A stretch of 64,000 nucleotides of DNA from Onchocerca volvulus (taxonomy: Eukaryota > Nematoda > Chromadorea > Rhabditida > Onchocercidae), in assembly GCA_000499405.2 (NCBI GenBank), contig HG738138.1:21772824-21836823 (forward strand), written 5' to 3'. A model generated the notes under the pieces. It had not been told where the DNA came from and ran no database searches. It worked only from the letters and a program-made list of their open reading frames with translations. Positions 1-12,699 of the stretch are shown in pieces. The first letter of the stretch is position 1; every line of letters begins with the position of its first letter. Both the position numbers and the translations under genes were made by a program.

Positions 1-2814
1 TGTTATGATCATAAATATGATCATAAATAACAAGAATGAGAAAGACTGCAAACCGTGAGATAAATTTAAATAAAATCAGTTCAAGAAACAATTTAATTTG
101 GACGGCACAACAGATATACATCTAAAATAATATTGCAGACGACCAGTTTATATTTTTCAAAATATCCATCGTCGATTTCGAAAATGAATGAACCATTTCT
201 TTTCGTGTTTTTATCCTAAATCACATTTATTTCTTAGTATGTTGTTGAATGGAAGGAATTATGGAATACGAATATAAAATTAAACAAATAATTATTTACA
301 AATTAATAATTCTCTTGTCAGTTGCTTTAATTATGATAATTTATCGTTGATAATTCATAAATTATGAATTATTTACCATTCAGAACTGTATTTATTAAAA
401 TTTATAAATTTCATATTTTAACAAGACATTTAATCAATTTGTAAGAATAGGCTTTCTTATTATATTTAGCAGTAAAGCTGATCCTATTGCACTAGTAGAA
501 TATTCGGGTAACAAAGTTTTGAATTTTGATGCAGTAATTTTGTTCTTCATATCGATTGATTTGGTTTTTTTTAAACTTGTAATGTGGTTTATTTCTAATT
601 CAATTATGATTACAAAATTAGGTCATGAATTTAAAGAAATATTTCAGTAGAAAATGTAATGGTCGAGGCGCTTTTATAATTTGATTCTATATCAGAAATA
701 GTCACAATAGTAATATGATAATTAGCTTCACTGAAAAATATATTTGATTTAATTAATTTAACTTTATTTAATTCAAGTTAAACAGAAATGGATAATTTGA
801 TAGTAAAAATATTCGGCAAGTTTTAGGAAAAATTTTGATGGAAAATTTTCCAATTTAACCGAAAATAGTTTCCAGAATCATGAATTACTTAATTTTTTTT
901 CAGCTCTTTTTTTTTTTAAATTTCTGCCTGAATTTTAGCATTTTCAAAAATCGTCTTATTACTATCATATTTGCGACCAATTTCCCAGCTAACTCAATCG
1001 AAAATATCTTGGAATTTTTGTTTTAAAACTTGCTTAAATAGCTGAGTAAAACACAAGATTATCGCAGTAAACATCCATCATATCTGTGGTTTTAATCGAT
1101 TTGCATGTTTTAACATTAAAGACACAAAAAAAAAAATCGAAACAATGTCAATTCATGTTATAATTTGTGGTGAGAAATTTGAATATGATGACAACTGAAT
1201 TTCGATATCAACATTTCTGGAATTTATAAAGAATATTTTATATTATGCATAATGTTATTATGTTTGCTGAAAACTCACCCCCAATAAATGCAGCTCATAA
1301 AATCTTCCTGAATCTTACAATAGAATTTTATGATTAACATATCTTAATAGTTCATCGTCAGTTTTTCGAGAAAGCCATCTCTAAATTGATGCATGAAAAA
1401 AACTTCGAGTCTTCGAATTTTTTTTCCACAAACTTTTAGGCTGGATGGTTTTGACTCTTTTATTTCTACCAACTTTTAGAATGGAAAATCAATGCTTTTT
1501 AAGTTCGGCAAGTCCTCATTCTTAAAATACCAAGAAGAGATCATTCTGTGTTACATTTCTATGCAATCAGTACAGTAGTTAAAGTGAGCAGATCGATTGA
1601 CGCTTCAGCTTATTTCTCGGAAGACCCCCAAAAGTTCTTTATTTTTTCACAAAGTTTAATTAATTTTCCCTGTGACAATTAATTAAATGTCAGTGTGAAG
1701 CGATTCAAAGCACAAAATGCTTCCTGGATTTATTTCGATTAATCTTGAAAATGATCCCATAATTTTATATTATTCTTACTGTTCTGTTAGCAGACGATCT
1801 GCTGTATTATACCTGAACCATATAATGCAAATAACGATGAATTATATAACAATCGATTTCACACAAAATAGAAAACTTGGCAGAATGAAAGATCTGATAG
1901 TCCAAAAGTTTTCAATCTCAAAAAGAATTCCAAAAATATTGTAATTCCAACTGATCGTTAAGCTAAAATCCACTTATCATTGGCATATTTCCACATACGC
2001 TTGATACACAATTTTCTAATATTGACAATGTTCAAAATTACCAGCAAAGAAGCACTAATACAGATAAAAGCATAAACTACAATTTCCTAAAACTTCAAGA
2101 AAAATGAAAATTTCATGTAGCCTAGTATTTCAAATCGAAACAAGTAAAATTGAATATGAGGTCAGTGTAAAATAAATTGATGGAAACTCATCCAACCAGA
2201 TCGACAACTGCTTAAATTTTATAAAAGATGATATTTAGAAGCAGTTTTCATGATACCTACAGATGATAGTGCATTATTCAGTTAATGTTTATAACCAACA
2301 ATAAATCCCAAATGGACCAGAAAAATTACAAGAAATTATGATCATATAAAGCGCTAAGAAAAAATGAAGAAAATAAAATACAAAACTAAAAGTATGCGCA
2401 GTGGAAAAGAAAAAAGAACCATTAAATAAAATAAAGTCAAAGATTTCTTTCTATAAACTAACTCATTAAATTTACATCAAATACAATCTGTCTTCTGCAT
2501 AGTAACAAGGCGTTCTGAAATTGGCAATCAGTTTTTCAAATTTTGTTTGTTCTCCTAAATTGCTGAGCAATCATTATCCGCCAACTGCACTTTTATTTTT
2601 TGACTTCATGCAATTGAACAGTCGTCAGTATGTCACTGGGAAATCTAAAATGGCAATGTTATATGAAAAATGAAATAAATAAACATCAACAATTGCAACA
2701 ATCTCTGGCATTGCAAAAAATGCCTTGAAAAATTTTTTCAAAAGTCCCAACACATCTGAAAGAGAATCAACAGATTAAGATATCAGAGAATCAAAAGATT
2801 AATTTAAGTTCTAA
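1..2814. other. gene-free stretch
   Basis: AT-rich DNA with poly-A/T runs and short AT palindromes near 350-375. One 75-codon open frame at 1717-1944 has no recognisable motif, and no splice signals frame a plausible exon. I see no gene here. Confidence 0.5.
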
Positions 2815-4653
2815 TTATTCTACAGAAATTCGAAATCCAGACAAACTTTTTCTGGAAGCATCAATGATTTCACATGTTGAAGAAATAGACGGTGGACAGC
2901 GGTGTGAAAGCCCCTGAGCAACTGCAGCACGTTCATGTTTTAATGCAAAATCGGCATTAATTGACCATAGGGAATCCTAAAAAATGGAGGCAAAAAATCT
3001 AAAAAATAAACTCTTTATCATGTCAAAGTCCCAAATTTCGTCAATTTATCAAAAATAAATTATCATCTGAAAAATAATGCTGTGATTTAAGGTATCTAAA
3101 GTATTTAAATCAAATCAAACTGTTCTATTCCGTGATAAGGAAATGGAAATTCTTTCTTGTAGCAAAGAAAAGAATTTAATTTTAATTAGGTAACTGACCT
3201 TACATATGAAGCATTTAGAAGTGAGCAGTGTTTCTCCCACCGAAAATCTCCAGTTTGGTAACAGCTTTTCCCAATTAGGATTCTATAAAGAATTTCTGAA
3301 GTCATCACCATGGAACTACATTTCTTTTTAAGAGATCATTCCGTATGACACATCCACTTTCAAAAATTCTCAAATCCCAGCTCCATTCTTATAATTCTAT
3401 CTATGGAAGTAATGATATAATTCTTTGACATTTTCATTTCTTTAAAAATATTTTTAAGAAACTAAACTTCCATACTTATTACCATGTAAAATTATGTGCT
3501 TACTAAAGAAAGAAAGCGATGATATATATCATTTAGGGAAAGTTGGCGTTCCGATGATGTGGCCAATACTCGGTATATCCAACACAACAGTGAACATTTG
3601 TTGACCAAACGCTTATCTACGAACAGAATAATTCAAATCCTGACATTCATAAAATATACTACTAGAACTCAAAGAAGCAAAGACCGAATTGGAAAGTAGA
3701 AATTCACGAAGTTCCGAAATGTAAAAACAAAGTTAAATTCATAAACTTGATAAAATAAAAATTAATTTCATAGAATTTCGCAGACACAGCTTCAATAATG
3801 CATGAAAATAAGGATACAAATGAACAAACAAATGAAATTATTCCAATCCCAAATAATTGTGAATGTTTTAAAAAAAAAAAAAAAAAAGAAACTTTCAAAA
3901 TTCGTCGTACCTGTTGAATTATTACAAATTACTTGTTCTGCTGTAATCTGCTCTTTATCTTCGCGAATCAAATCATCGCGATACATGATATCTTCCGAGA
4001 CAGATCCAGTGTTGAAATTGTGAAATAGATTCTTCTCAGTAAACTGAGGAAATGAATCATCCAAAAAAGCAAAGTGTTCTAAATTTTCACTATTATCTCA
4101 ATAAATCATTCCATACAACAAATTCAACTAAGTCAAAAATAAAATGGTTCAAGAATGAGAATAATAAAAATTTAAAGATAGACATATTTTAAAAATTAAG
4201 CAACAAGAAAATAGAACCCTATCGTCTTTTTAATAATGAACATTTTCTCATCTGCAATGTTAACTTATCGTTCCCTTCCTTCTAGTTGGTAGCCTTCATC
4301 ACTCTAAATCAACACACCCATTATTGCTTAGAAACAACATAGAAGATCTTTATTCTATCTTTGGGACACATATTACAGCGTAACAGAATGTGAAGATTTG
4401 GTACCACAAAACAAAAACAGTCTCTGTCAACGGTAACTTTTCAAAGCAAATTTATATATATATATATATAAATAAATAACTACCAGGTAATCTATATATA
4501 TATATATAAATAACTACCAGGTAATCTGTAATTGACAAGCCAATCAAGACATTTCAGATCATCGGCTTCGTTTTCTTCTTCCGATTTGTCAGTCACTTCG
4601 TCAGCTTTCCGTCCATCATTTTCTCCTTTTGTATCGATTATTTCAATTGGCAT
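2815..4653 (-). CDS. unrecognised 185-residue protein, four exons
   Basis: Function unknown; I do not recognise the family. Exons 4518-4653, 3911-4078, 3204-3295 and 2815-2976 join in matching phases (1, 1, 0) to 186 codons ending in TAA. The start is the ATG at 4653, 46 nt after a strong TTTTTCAG (to 4700), which is probably an SL acceptor because all three frames are closed between it and the ATG. The product begins MPIEIIDTKGENDGRKADE, then has an acidic Glu/Asp-rich stretch (about residues 10-30), a Trp/Cys-containing central part (DLKCLDWLVNYRLP) and a Ser/Cys-rich C-terminus (HRCPPSISSTCEI). No signal peptide or membrane segment is visible, so a cytosolic or nuclear protein is likely. 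The first donor lies in a duplicated sequence (see findings). Confidence 0.6.
4481..4526. repeat. 34-bp tandem duplication carrying a splice donor
   Basis: The motif taccaggtaatc occurs at 4481-4492 and again at 4515-4526, period 34 bp, separated by (TA)n. On the minus strand each copy reads TTACCTG followed by GTAGTTA, so the donor of the first exon of the 2815-4653 gene is present twice. Confidence 0.85.
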
Positions 4654-4698
4654 CAAAAACAAACCATTCCTTCTAACTAATTTGTCTCACAAAGAAAA

Positions 4699-4708
4699 TC
4701 TGAAAAAG
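4699..4708 (-). other. probable SL trans-splice acceptor
   Basis: TTCTTTTTCAG on the minus strand ends at 4700. It lies 46 nt before the start codon, with stops in all frames between, so it is better read as a trans-splice acceptor than as the start of an internal exon. Confidence 0.5.
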
Positions 4709-4709
4709 A

Positions 4710-6378
4710 AATCTTCACAAATCGTATTGGGCGGACAAAATCCGCCAATCCTAATCTAATTGTTTATGCCAATTCAAACTTTAACAATATTTGTATTTTT
4801 GACAGTTTCTAGATAACCTAAATTTTGATAGTATTTTGCTGTAAGGATTACCAGGAAAGACTGCCATTCCGTTACAGAAATCCCTCAACAGCGAACAATC
4901 CCATTTGTCTCAAATAGACATCCCAAGCAATTCACTTATCTTAAACAAAATTTTCACGGAATCGGTGAGTGAAACTCGACGTCTCACATTCTTTCGTCAA
5001 CGCACTGACTGTAGCTAAAATTGAAATATTTTATGATACAAATATGCTGGAATAATCAGGGTATTTGTATAATAGAAATCTATATTACTTCTCAATTAAA
5101 TAAATCATTCATATCTTGACCCAATGATCTTTGTTTTCTCATTCTCCAATTTAATAGAGCTCAAGTGGATTGTCTGAAAGATTGTAAAACAAGTAATCTC
5201 AGTCTTACATCGTTAAAAATTAACAGTATCTGCAAATCCAATCCAGATGTGTTGTAACAAGAAAAGTTCGTAAAATGTCAAGTAGTTTCTTTGTTCAAAT
5301 AGCTATCTTTGTTTGTGATTAGCAAATTTAACTTCAATAGTAAAAAATCGTAAATTCATTCATATGTAAATCTTCCGGTTTCATAACCACCCTCTAATGT
5401 CTCTATTATAAAAAGGGATGTTAGCGACTATAAATTATTCTCTGGACCAGTGCAAATCTTTAAATCGGTTGAACCTTTAAATCTCCATCCGTTATTTTCT
5501 GCCATTAATACCTATTCAGTCCTTCATCAAATTTTTCCAAACTTCAAGTAAACCCCGAAATAAATCCTCCTACTAACTATAAAACAAATATTCAAGCTAT
5601 CGATTGTACTTTCCATATTCATCCATAAATTGTATTGTAACGTAATTGCTGTAATAATAAAATACATGATAACTGAGCCTTTATCATACCACAAATTCGT
5701 CTACAAAAACAACCAATCTCCAATTTCTCCAAAGGAAAAATTTTCACGACACTGGCACAATGATAGGAATGTAAGAATTATTATGTTGGCTTCATTCCTT
5801 TTCGATCATCGATTCTCGGATTTACTTACGGATGTTTTTCAATCAATATTTGGAAATTAAATTAAAAAAAAAAATGCTGTAAAATAACCTTCTTTGTTTG
5901 CAAACAAAGCAGTAGAAAAATGCTGTAAGCGATCAAGAACATGTAATTGCAGTGATTACAATGAAAAGCAGCATGTAATGATTTTGTTATTGTTAGCTAA
6001 CGATGTTAGAAACTGATTGCTAATGAAAAATCTTTCATACTGCCAAAGTCATGCTAGCGAAATTATTTTAAGAAGTACAGTTTTCTTGTTTTTGAAAGGT
6101 ACAATCCAGTGGATGCATTAAATCGATATGAGAAGATTAGGTACTGTACAAATCCATTTCGTTATTACTAAAATTGGCAAGAACCATTCGTTTCATATTT
6201 CAGTATGTTTATATTTCAGTGTGTTAAAATAGATGTTTTTTTTTTCTTTTTTTTTCCGTTACAGCTATAATAAAATAATCAAATGCCAATGAAAAACAAC
6301 GCAAACAAGTCACTGATAATTCCAATATTTTCTAATTAAAATTTTAGTATAAATGCGATCACTTTGCGTTCATTCTTG
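4710..6378. other. intergenic stretch between two minus-strand genes
   Basis: It holds the upstream region of the 2815-4653 gene and the 3' flank of the DUF229 gene. The one notable element is the perfect palindrome at 5892-5909. A 76-codon frame at 5630-5860 is not supported by anything else. Confidence 0.5.
5892..5909. promoter_or_regulatory. 18-bp palindrome with paired forkhead-type sites
   Basis: CTTTGTTTGCAAACAAAG is perfectly self-complementary and contains TGTTTGC on both strands. This fits the TRTTKRY consensus of PHA-4/FoxA-type forkhead factors. It lies about 1.2 kb upstream of the 2815-4653 gene. The regulatory role is inferred. Confidence 0.35.
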
Positions 6379-9300
6379 TCATTGTTGTCTGCAGTAACAC
6401 AAGGGTCGAATGTCTTCATCTTGCATACAATGGCTCTGGTTACCGTAACTATTCACTCGGATGATCTGAATTAACAAAATTACAAAAATTAAGCAATCAA
6501 AAATAGTCGTTGCTGGGGTTATGCAGTATTTATATTAATTACTAATATAAAATGATACCCTTGTGATAATTTGGAAATAATCATCCTTCTTCAGCAGCTG
6601 TGCTTCATACATTCCTTCATTTGGTGAGGCTTTGGCTACTATTTTCAGCAATGGTTGTTGATTGATGGATTGTGCCGAAACTACCTTGAAAAGAAATGCT
6701 TCAAGCCTAAGCCTTTTATTCATAAAACTTTCTCCCATTCTTTATTAATTATGTTCACTTATCGAACTTTGATGCATTAAAAAATAGTCGAGAAATTTCC
6801 ACTTATTAGACAAAAATCGGATGTCTGAATACATATTACAATAACATAAAGCATCTATTTAAATTCTTATTCAGTATTAGATCATTAAGAATGCTACGAC
6901 AAGATCAACCTTAGCGCTGTAATTTCTTATAATTTACTTTTTCTAATAAATTTAATCAAGTTCAGTTTGATGTCTGTTATGCATTAAATGTAATTTAATT
7001 ACTCAAGAATCTATTCATTACCAATTTTCTGATCTCTCAATAGTTATTCTATCCGGCAGTTTAGTTTATTAAATGTTTTAAATTGAAATCATTACTTCTT
7101 TTAAATAAAGTCTTTCGCATATTCCATCCACACGTTTCGCTTTCAAGCAATCATTGATTTTATCGATGATGAATTGTGCAGCTTTTGTGACATTTTCAAT
7201 ACGAATGTCATCGATCTTATACCATTTTTTTTCACAGATACAGTATTCATCTGGAATTTCCATATCTTCACATGTCCTACAAAATGGAAGCAAATTTCAT
7301 AGTTAATTCAATCTAGTTTGTTCTTAAATCATGGAAATAAAAAAGCAATATTGTACTGACCTGTCATATTGAATGGGCCTTAGAATGCTCTTTGCTCGGA
7401 TTCCACCTCTTACTTTGCCAAATTCTTTGCTGTAATAGAGGTAAATATCTCAAAAGCAAACTCAATTTTCTCGAAATGGCAATAATCCAATATTTGCAAT
7501 ATATCCCTTGGGCGGTCATTTGGAGGCCAGGACTAGCCTACAAATGGTATAATTCTCCGACGAACTTGAGAAAGGGAAAAAAAGCGAACAAAAACAAATA
7601 AGTTGTAATTGAGGAAATGATGAATACCATAATTTTAATGGATAAGATCGATTGTTTTGGAGAAAAAATAGGAGCAAAATAATAAGCAGACAAATTGATA
7701 CAGAGAACGTTCTTTGATTTTTTGCAAAAAAGACAAATCAGGATACTTTATTTAATAGTAGAGGTCAGACCTGAAATCATGTTCATCCCATTTCTGGAAA
7801 CTTTCTTTTCTTGCATATCGTGCTATATCATATAGTGTAGCATAAATATCATAATGAGATGTGTGTCTTCGAGAGTTTTTTTTTAAATTCAACATAAGTT
7901 GCTCATTTGAACGTAAATATTGTGGTACTGCTACCTGAAATAGGAAAATGATGAGGAAAACATCTACTATTCAACAATTTATAAAGCTTCGATATTCACA
8001 ATCTCTATGAAAAAATTCTGAAATACAATCAATATTAGTTTTGGGATACAAAAACATAAAAAGCATCAATTATCAGGTTGATTGTTAATATTTTGCAAGA
8101 AAAAGACTCCTTTCCGTAAGTAAAGGATTATTGTCCTCAATATATCCAGTATTCGTTCTTCGAATTTTGCCAAATCGTAGTCCATGATCACCCATTACAA
8201 ATAGAAAAGAATTATTCAAATTGTTGACATTTTTGCGAAAAAAGTTGGCGAAATACTAGAAATTATGAAGTATTTAAGATGAATTTTAGTTAAATACAAG
8301 TCTCATAATTTTTTTTCTTGCTTTCTTCAGTTGATGGTAAAATCCAATTCTAATAACAGTTTCATTTAATGATTCTTTTCTAAAAATAAGTCATAAAAAA
8401 AATGGCCTTATCAGCTCGATATAATCCACTGGCTGAATCATGAGTTAATACTGTTAACCACAATAAAACAAATTTCGAGATTCCGTTATATTCGTTTAAG
8501 AATTTATCCGAAAAATCCATGATTTTATGATAGTCTTCATGACATTCTCCCTCATAGAAATGAATATCGAAATCTTTTTTAACTTCTTGTTCATCTGGTC
8601 GAAGTACCAAAGCACTTTAGAAGAACAGATTGCGGGATTGTTTGAGAAATTTTATGCTAATTTTATTGATTTATTTCAAATTATCTCTTTTAGCCACTTT
8701 ATTTATTGAAAGAATCGATCGTTAGAACTGTTTAACATATTATTTTCGATTTATTATTTTCTGATTAAAATTCTTAAGAAAAAAATAATAATCCTTATGG
8801 TTTTTTAATGCTGTTCAACTAGTAAAATTTAAAAACAAAATTTCCAGAAATAAAAATTAAACAGAAATGAGCAATATTTTGTAATTGAGTTCAAATTTTA
8901 TTAAAAGTATGAAATTCTCAAAAAAAAAAAAAAAAAAAAAATTGGCCTTACTAAATTACCTTCCATAATGGTCAGTTGGAGCTTTATGAAAACCTTTACA
9001 ATTTGGCCAGGTAAACATGCTTGGCCAATCTTCAGCCATTATCGATGCGTAACTTTGATTGATAAAATCATAAGTTACCGTCTCGTTCATTTTGACACCA
9101 TAATGAAATGAAGGAAAATAAATTGATTTCGTTAATTTCAACCCATTATTTTACGGTTGTTGTAATCGATGAATTTAAAATGCTATGTTGAAACTAGCAC
9201 CTTTGCCTCATTGTTGGAAGCAAAGACGCTGCGATCGATTACAAGTTTAGCAAATTTACTAATTTACAATTTATAGAAGTTCTGAAAAGAAAGTAATACG

Positions 9301-12300
9301 AAAAGATGTTTATTTTATGAGGTAATTTACTTCTTGACTTTTTATAGATAAAAAAAAGGGTTTCTATTGTTCATTACACATTAAGATGTATTTATAAACA
9401 TTACCGTCACTGACATATTTTATTCATTGCCACACTTACTGATACTTAATTGATCTCAGCATTTTTTAATTTGTTATCAATTTAATTTAATGCATTGAAT
9501 TAAATGATACAGCTTACCTCGCAGGAATTTGGATGCTCTGAATCTTTTTTGCCAGAAAAATGATTCGCATTTAGCTCAGTGATACGAGTTCCTGAAACGA
9601 AACAAAAGAAATTCAATTTCATAGAAGTATTTATATACACGGTTTTCCCAAATTACGAACTTCATCTTCATTTAATAATAGTTGTAAATTTAATTTCAAT
9701 AATCAATGAGCAGGAAAGATAGAACGAACAGGTAATTTAATCGAGATAAACTCCAAAAAGAACTGAAAATTGTCTATGAAGTAAGATAAAAGTAAAAACC
9801 TGAAAAAATGGCGAAAGCATTTGGTCGACTGTTACGGCCAATTTTGTTGTGATAATAAAATGTTGTCGCATCGTACAATTGACGGAGAACCTCAGAATTA
9901 CAACTTTTTGCACTATTTTCTATTTTCAATAAATCATTTTATAGTTTTCCACTTTTTAGATTCATTCAACTCATTTTGCTTCATTTATTTCTTTTTCCCG
10001 CAAATTCATAATGATGAAATTGAGATAACTAAATGAACTTATAAATGTTAGAATAACTAAAGTTAGGATAAATGAAGTTAATGAAGTTAGAATAACTTTT
10101 CACTATTTTCGTTGCTTAAAATATGCAATCGTTGATAAGTATCTAAGATCTTAGCATCCAAGATTTACAATTCAATGGAATATGAATGACTAATTGAAGA
10201 ATGAAAATAAATAAAATATGGCTGTTAAATTAATTATGAGCTTATCCTTTCCAAACTTCTTTAAAGTATAACATATTCATTAGATTATCTTTTTAGCCAA
10301 CATTATCCGGAAAATATTCGACGACAAAAAGCCAATTTCAGGCTTATCTCAGAAAATATCATCGTATCTTAAAATTATTCCAGAAGAAAACTATACATGA
10401 ATCGGTGTCCATATCACTAAATAGAAACGGGCGAACTTCAACTGATATAGATTACTGAATTAGTAAGTTCAGCTATCAAATCCAATTCTCCTGTTTCTTT
10501 CTTATTCATATTGAGAATATTTAGCTTGTTTCATGATATGATAAATAATTGACTCATAAGTAATTTTCATAATATGATAAGTAATTTATCATTTCTAGCT
10601 TGGCGCATATTAACGATGATTATATGATCTTATCGACGCGGAAGAATCATCAATTTTACACAATTTTACAGACAGGACAATAATATTAAACGTCAGTGAA
10701 TAAAAAATATTGAAAAAGAAATTATAGATGGCAAAGATAAATATTTAAAAAATTACTTGATTAGTTTCCATGAGTGTACGGATTCCCGAAGAAGATGAGG
10801 TAGAATCGAGGATAAGGATGAATACCCCTGGATGCAAACTATCCTCCTTCTGGAATACCTTTTGTCTTGGTCGTATTACCTAATAAATCACTTATCACAC
10901 TTTTAAGAACTCATTTTTGTGAAACACATCAATCAAAATTATCGGGCTAAGTTCTTTTGAGTAATTAGTATCCACAGAATGAAAAATTGAAAATCATAAG
11001 ATTGAAATCGAAAAGTTTAATTTTTGAAACTTTAAAATTCTATTCCACTTCCATATTACACCTTCATTTTTCTTTCATGATGAAAAGACTTTCAATCTAT
11101 CAATTTTACATCTTATGAAAAATTCCCTTAAAATGGCATGGATAAAATCAGGGATCGATAAATCATAGCTGATTGAAATTGGAAAGTGAAATGTGCAAAA
11201 TATGGAAATACATCAATCAAGAACTGAAAGCAACCTGAGCATGAATGTAACGAAAGGTGGTTGTAATTCCTTTCTTGCAATGTGTTTCGATAAAATCGCA
11301 AGTTTCGTAAAATGTCGCATTTTTTTTCATTTTAATCCACTTGCCGCATTTGAAATTCTTTTCCCCATCTTTATGTAAGCATCGATAATTGCATTCCGAA
11401 GTTCTAAACTGCAGTTTAATAAACAAGCGAATTTAAATTTGAAGTTAATTTGTGAGGCAGGATCAGGAAAAAAAAAAGGAGCATAAATTCGAAAGATTGG
11501 AAATTTACAAATAACAATTTTTTCAAATGCCAGAACAATTTGCTAGTTGTTTTAGACTCTGTGTGTGTTTCTTTTTTTTGATAATAGCTAAAATATTTTG
11601 GTTCGCCTTAAGTTAAGAGAATTATAAATATTATTAGATTATCTCCAGCTTTCTATTCATATGCATCTTTCCGTACACGTGTGTAAACGTCATACACGTG
11701 TATACACACGTAAATTTCATGCATATTCTTTCTAATTTTTTTTTTGTTTCAACCAAACAAAATCTCTCATAAAACAAAATTTGTTAAAACAGTTGGCGGC
11801 AAATTCATAGCATAGAACTCATCAATGATATAATAATTCTAAGACTCAATTATTTGAGAAGTTTTCTAAATATACGTGTTATCAAGCATTCGAAGTGCGC
11901 CATTTTTGAGTTCTGTATGCATAATACGGGTGACATGACACTGGTACCATGGATTCCAATCCGGATACAAGTAAGGTAGTATTTCGGGACTCCAAGGATC
12001 TAAGTCTATGAGATCACATTTCTTTATATTCTCCTTTTCGAAACTTATGCCTATAAAGTGTAATCAATTGCAACTAAATATTAAATCTGAATTACATAAA
12101 TTGAATTTATCTGAATCTGAATATCTGAATACATTTGAATCGATGTAATGTTCATTTTTCTATTCTAGACTAAAAATCTCGGTTTCAGCCCATTTTTTTT
12201 TCTTTCAGTAATATTATTTCAGTTTTACCGTAAGTATTTAAACAAAATTCTTCAAGAGTATGTTAGTGTTAATATCAATTCATAATTCCGGAAGTTGACA

Positions 12301-12500
12301 TATGAATCGAAAATATAAAATTTAAATAAAAATCCGATAAAAGTGACAAGTAAAAGATTACCAATTTTGAGAAAAGAAGCAAGCGATTGTTGCATAATTA
12401 TCTGAGAATTAATAGTAAACAAATAGGAATGAAATAGTAAAAGAAACAGACCGACGACAAACACAAACATAACAAAACATTTTGTCGCTTTTGAGTCCAT
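6379..12500 (-). CDS. DUF229 (alkaline-phosphatase/sulfatase-like) type II membrane protein
   Basis: A predicted membrane-anchored extracellular hydrolase of the DUF229 family; the substrate is unknown. Exons: 12362-12500, 11876-12050, 11403-11235, 10879-10757, 9890-9800, 9591-9518, 9081-8960, 8614-8407, 8255-8115, 7934-7771, 7429-7361, 7276-7096, 6684-6559, 6465-6379, giving 622 residues in one consistent frame. A short basic N-terminus precedes a transmembrane anchor (about residues 8-29). Superfamily motifs are LDSTSSSG (Asp186, probable nucleophile Ser/Thr187-188), MAEDWPSMF, the Thr-Asp-His-Tyr motif, [10 protein letters not shown], and GDHGLRFG (Asp390/His391, predicted metal ligands). 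The C-terminal Cys-rich part ([17 protein letters not shown], then PLCYCRQQ) is also typical of the family. An SL-type acceptor lies 9 nt before the ATG. Exon 8, and possibly exon 9, must end at a donor that is not GT (see findings). Confidence 0.85.
11676..11700. promoter_or_regulatory. paired CACGTG E-boxes in intron 2 of the DUF229 gene
   Basis: Two perfect CACGTG sites at 11676-11681 and 11695-11700, 19 bp apart, sit in a run of alternating ACGTGT/ACACGT that could also form a small hairpin. CACGTG is bound by several bHLH-Zip factors. Function here is inferred. Confidence 0.3.
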
Positions 12501-12508
12501 CAAATTTT

Positions 12509-12517
12509 GCTGAAACA
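12509..12517 (-). other. probable SL trans-splice acceptor of the DUF229 gene
   Basis: TATTGTTTCAG on the minus strand ends at 12510, followed by CAAAATTTG and then the ATG at 12500. No upstream exon was found, and a 9-nt leader is typical of nematode trans-spliced mRNAs. Confidence 0.55.
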
Positions 12518-12665
12518 ATAATAATTTGATGAATTTGCAATGAAAATTTTTCTTTGGAAATTTATGCGATTTATGCATTACCAAGAATGAATCTAATTTC
12601 TGGATTACTATAGATTACAGCGAAAGAGTAATGAAATAAAAAATTTGATTGTGATATGCCAAATA

Positions 12666-12694
12666 TGATAAGCGCTTTTTATCAAAAATGATAA
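12666..12694. promoter_or_regulatory. three TGATAA sites upstream of the DUF229 gene
   Basis: TGATAA at 12666-12671 and 12689-12694 with TTATCA between them at 12679-12684: three GATA-factor cores in 29 bp, 166-194 bp before the start codon. TGATAA is the core bound by the intestinal factor ELT-2 in nematodes. Regulation is inferred. Confidence 0.45.
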
Positions 12695-12699
12695 AACTT

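Noticed and set aside
3704..4064. two overlapping minus-strand frames running through a poly-T tract
   Set aside because: Only the part up to the donor at 3911 is coding in the 2815-4653 gene; the rest reads through intron.
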